5,744 nt of DNA, taken from the NCBI GenBank assembly GCA_012514415.1, contig JAAZAH010000333.1, forward strand, positions 1 to 5,744. Reading direction: 5' to 3'. The notes below the pieces were generated by a model, which did no database searches, had not been told where the DNA came from, and saw only the letters and a list, made by a program, of their open reading frames with translations. The stretch comes from Sandaracinaceae bacterium (GTDB taxonomy: Bacteria > Myxococcota_A > Polyangia > Polyangiales > Houyiibacteriaceae). Every line of letters starts with the position of its first letter. The first letter of the stretch is position 1. Made by a program: the position numbers and the translations under genes. Positions 5,741 through 5,744 of the stretch are shown piece by piece.

Positions 5741-5744
5741 GATC

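Larger units (their letters stand above)
5572..5744. promoter_or_regulatory. Operator-like region with four 16-bp inverted repeats
   Basis: This terminal 173-bp stretch has no gene and is visibly less GC-rich than the coding DNA. It contains four sites of form GTCAA-N6-TTGAC, starting at 5588, 5621, 5674 and 5725. Centre spacings are 33, 53 and 51 bp, about 3.1, 5.0 and 4.9 turns at 10.5 bp per turn. The sites would therefore sit on nearly one face of the helix. This is typical of cooperative binding by a dimeric regulator of MarR, TetR or similar type; the family cannot be told from the site. The upstream neighbour ends here, so the controlled gene most likely begins right of the window. I found no complete sigma-70 promoter within the visible part. 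Confidence 0.7.

Overview
The window is high-GC throughout. It is densely coding, with long antisense open frames shadowing the real genes, as is usual in such DNA. It reads as ordinary bacterial chromosome from a GC-rich Gram-negative. The gene mix includes a lysine/alanine-tailed DksA-like protein, two short-chain dehydrogenases, a THEM4-like thioesterase and a lipoprotein phospholipase C. That mix would suit a myxobacterium-like or other deltaproteobacterial genome, but this assignment is inference from gene style only. I see no rRNA, tRNA, CRISPR array, transposase or phage gene.

Layout. Bases 1-698 hold the 3' part of a DksA/TraR-like regulator that begins inside a 42-bp tandem repeat and probably starts before the window. 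It is followed on the same strand by a classical SDR oxidoreductase (735-1544) and a histidinol-phosphate-aminotransferase-type PLP enzyme (1593-2663). Gaps are 36 and 48 bp, so the three may share a transcript. A 72-bp convergent gap (2664-2735) carries a small hairpin after the aminotransferase stop and a perfect 18-bp palindrome that touches the stop codon of the opposing gene. On the minus strand lies a two-gene operon. A retinol-dehydrogenase-like SDR (4313 to 3480) is followed directly by a PaaI/THEM4-type hotdog thioesterase (3479 to 2736), with stop and start codons abutting as TGAATG. A 256-bp divergent gap (4314-4569) separates this operon from a plus-strand lipoprotein of the calcium-dependent phosphatidylinositol-specific phospholipase C type (4570-5571).

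The most unusual part is the last 170 bases (5572-5744). They contain no gene and are visibly less GC-rich than the rest. They hold four copies of a 16-bp inverted repeat, GTCAA-N6-TTGAC (one copy ends in TTGAT). Centres are spaced 33, 53 and 51 bp, close to whole helical turns. This looks like a multi-site operator for a dimeric regulator controlling a gene just beyond the right edge.

How the genes work together is only partly inferable. The minus-strand pair plausibly acts on a hydrophobic carbonyl/alcohol and an acyl-CoA thioester. The phospholipase is exported and acts outside the cytoplasm. The DksA-like protein, SDR and aminotransferase have no obvious shared pathway.
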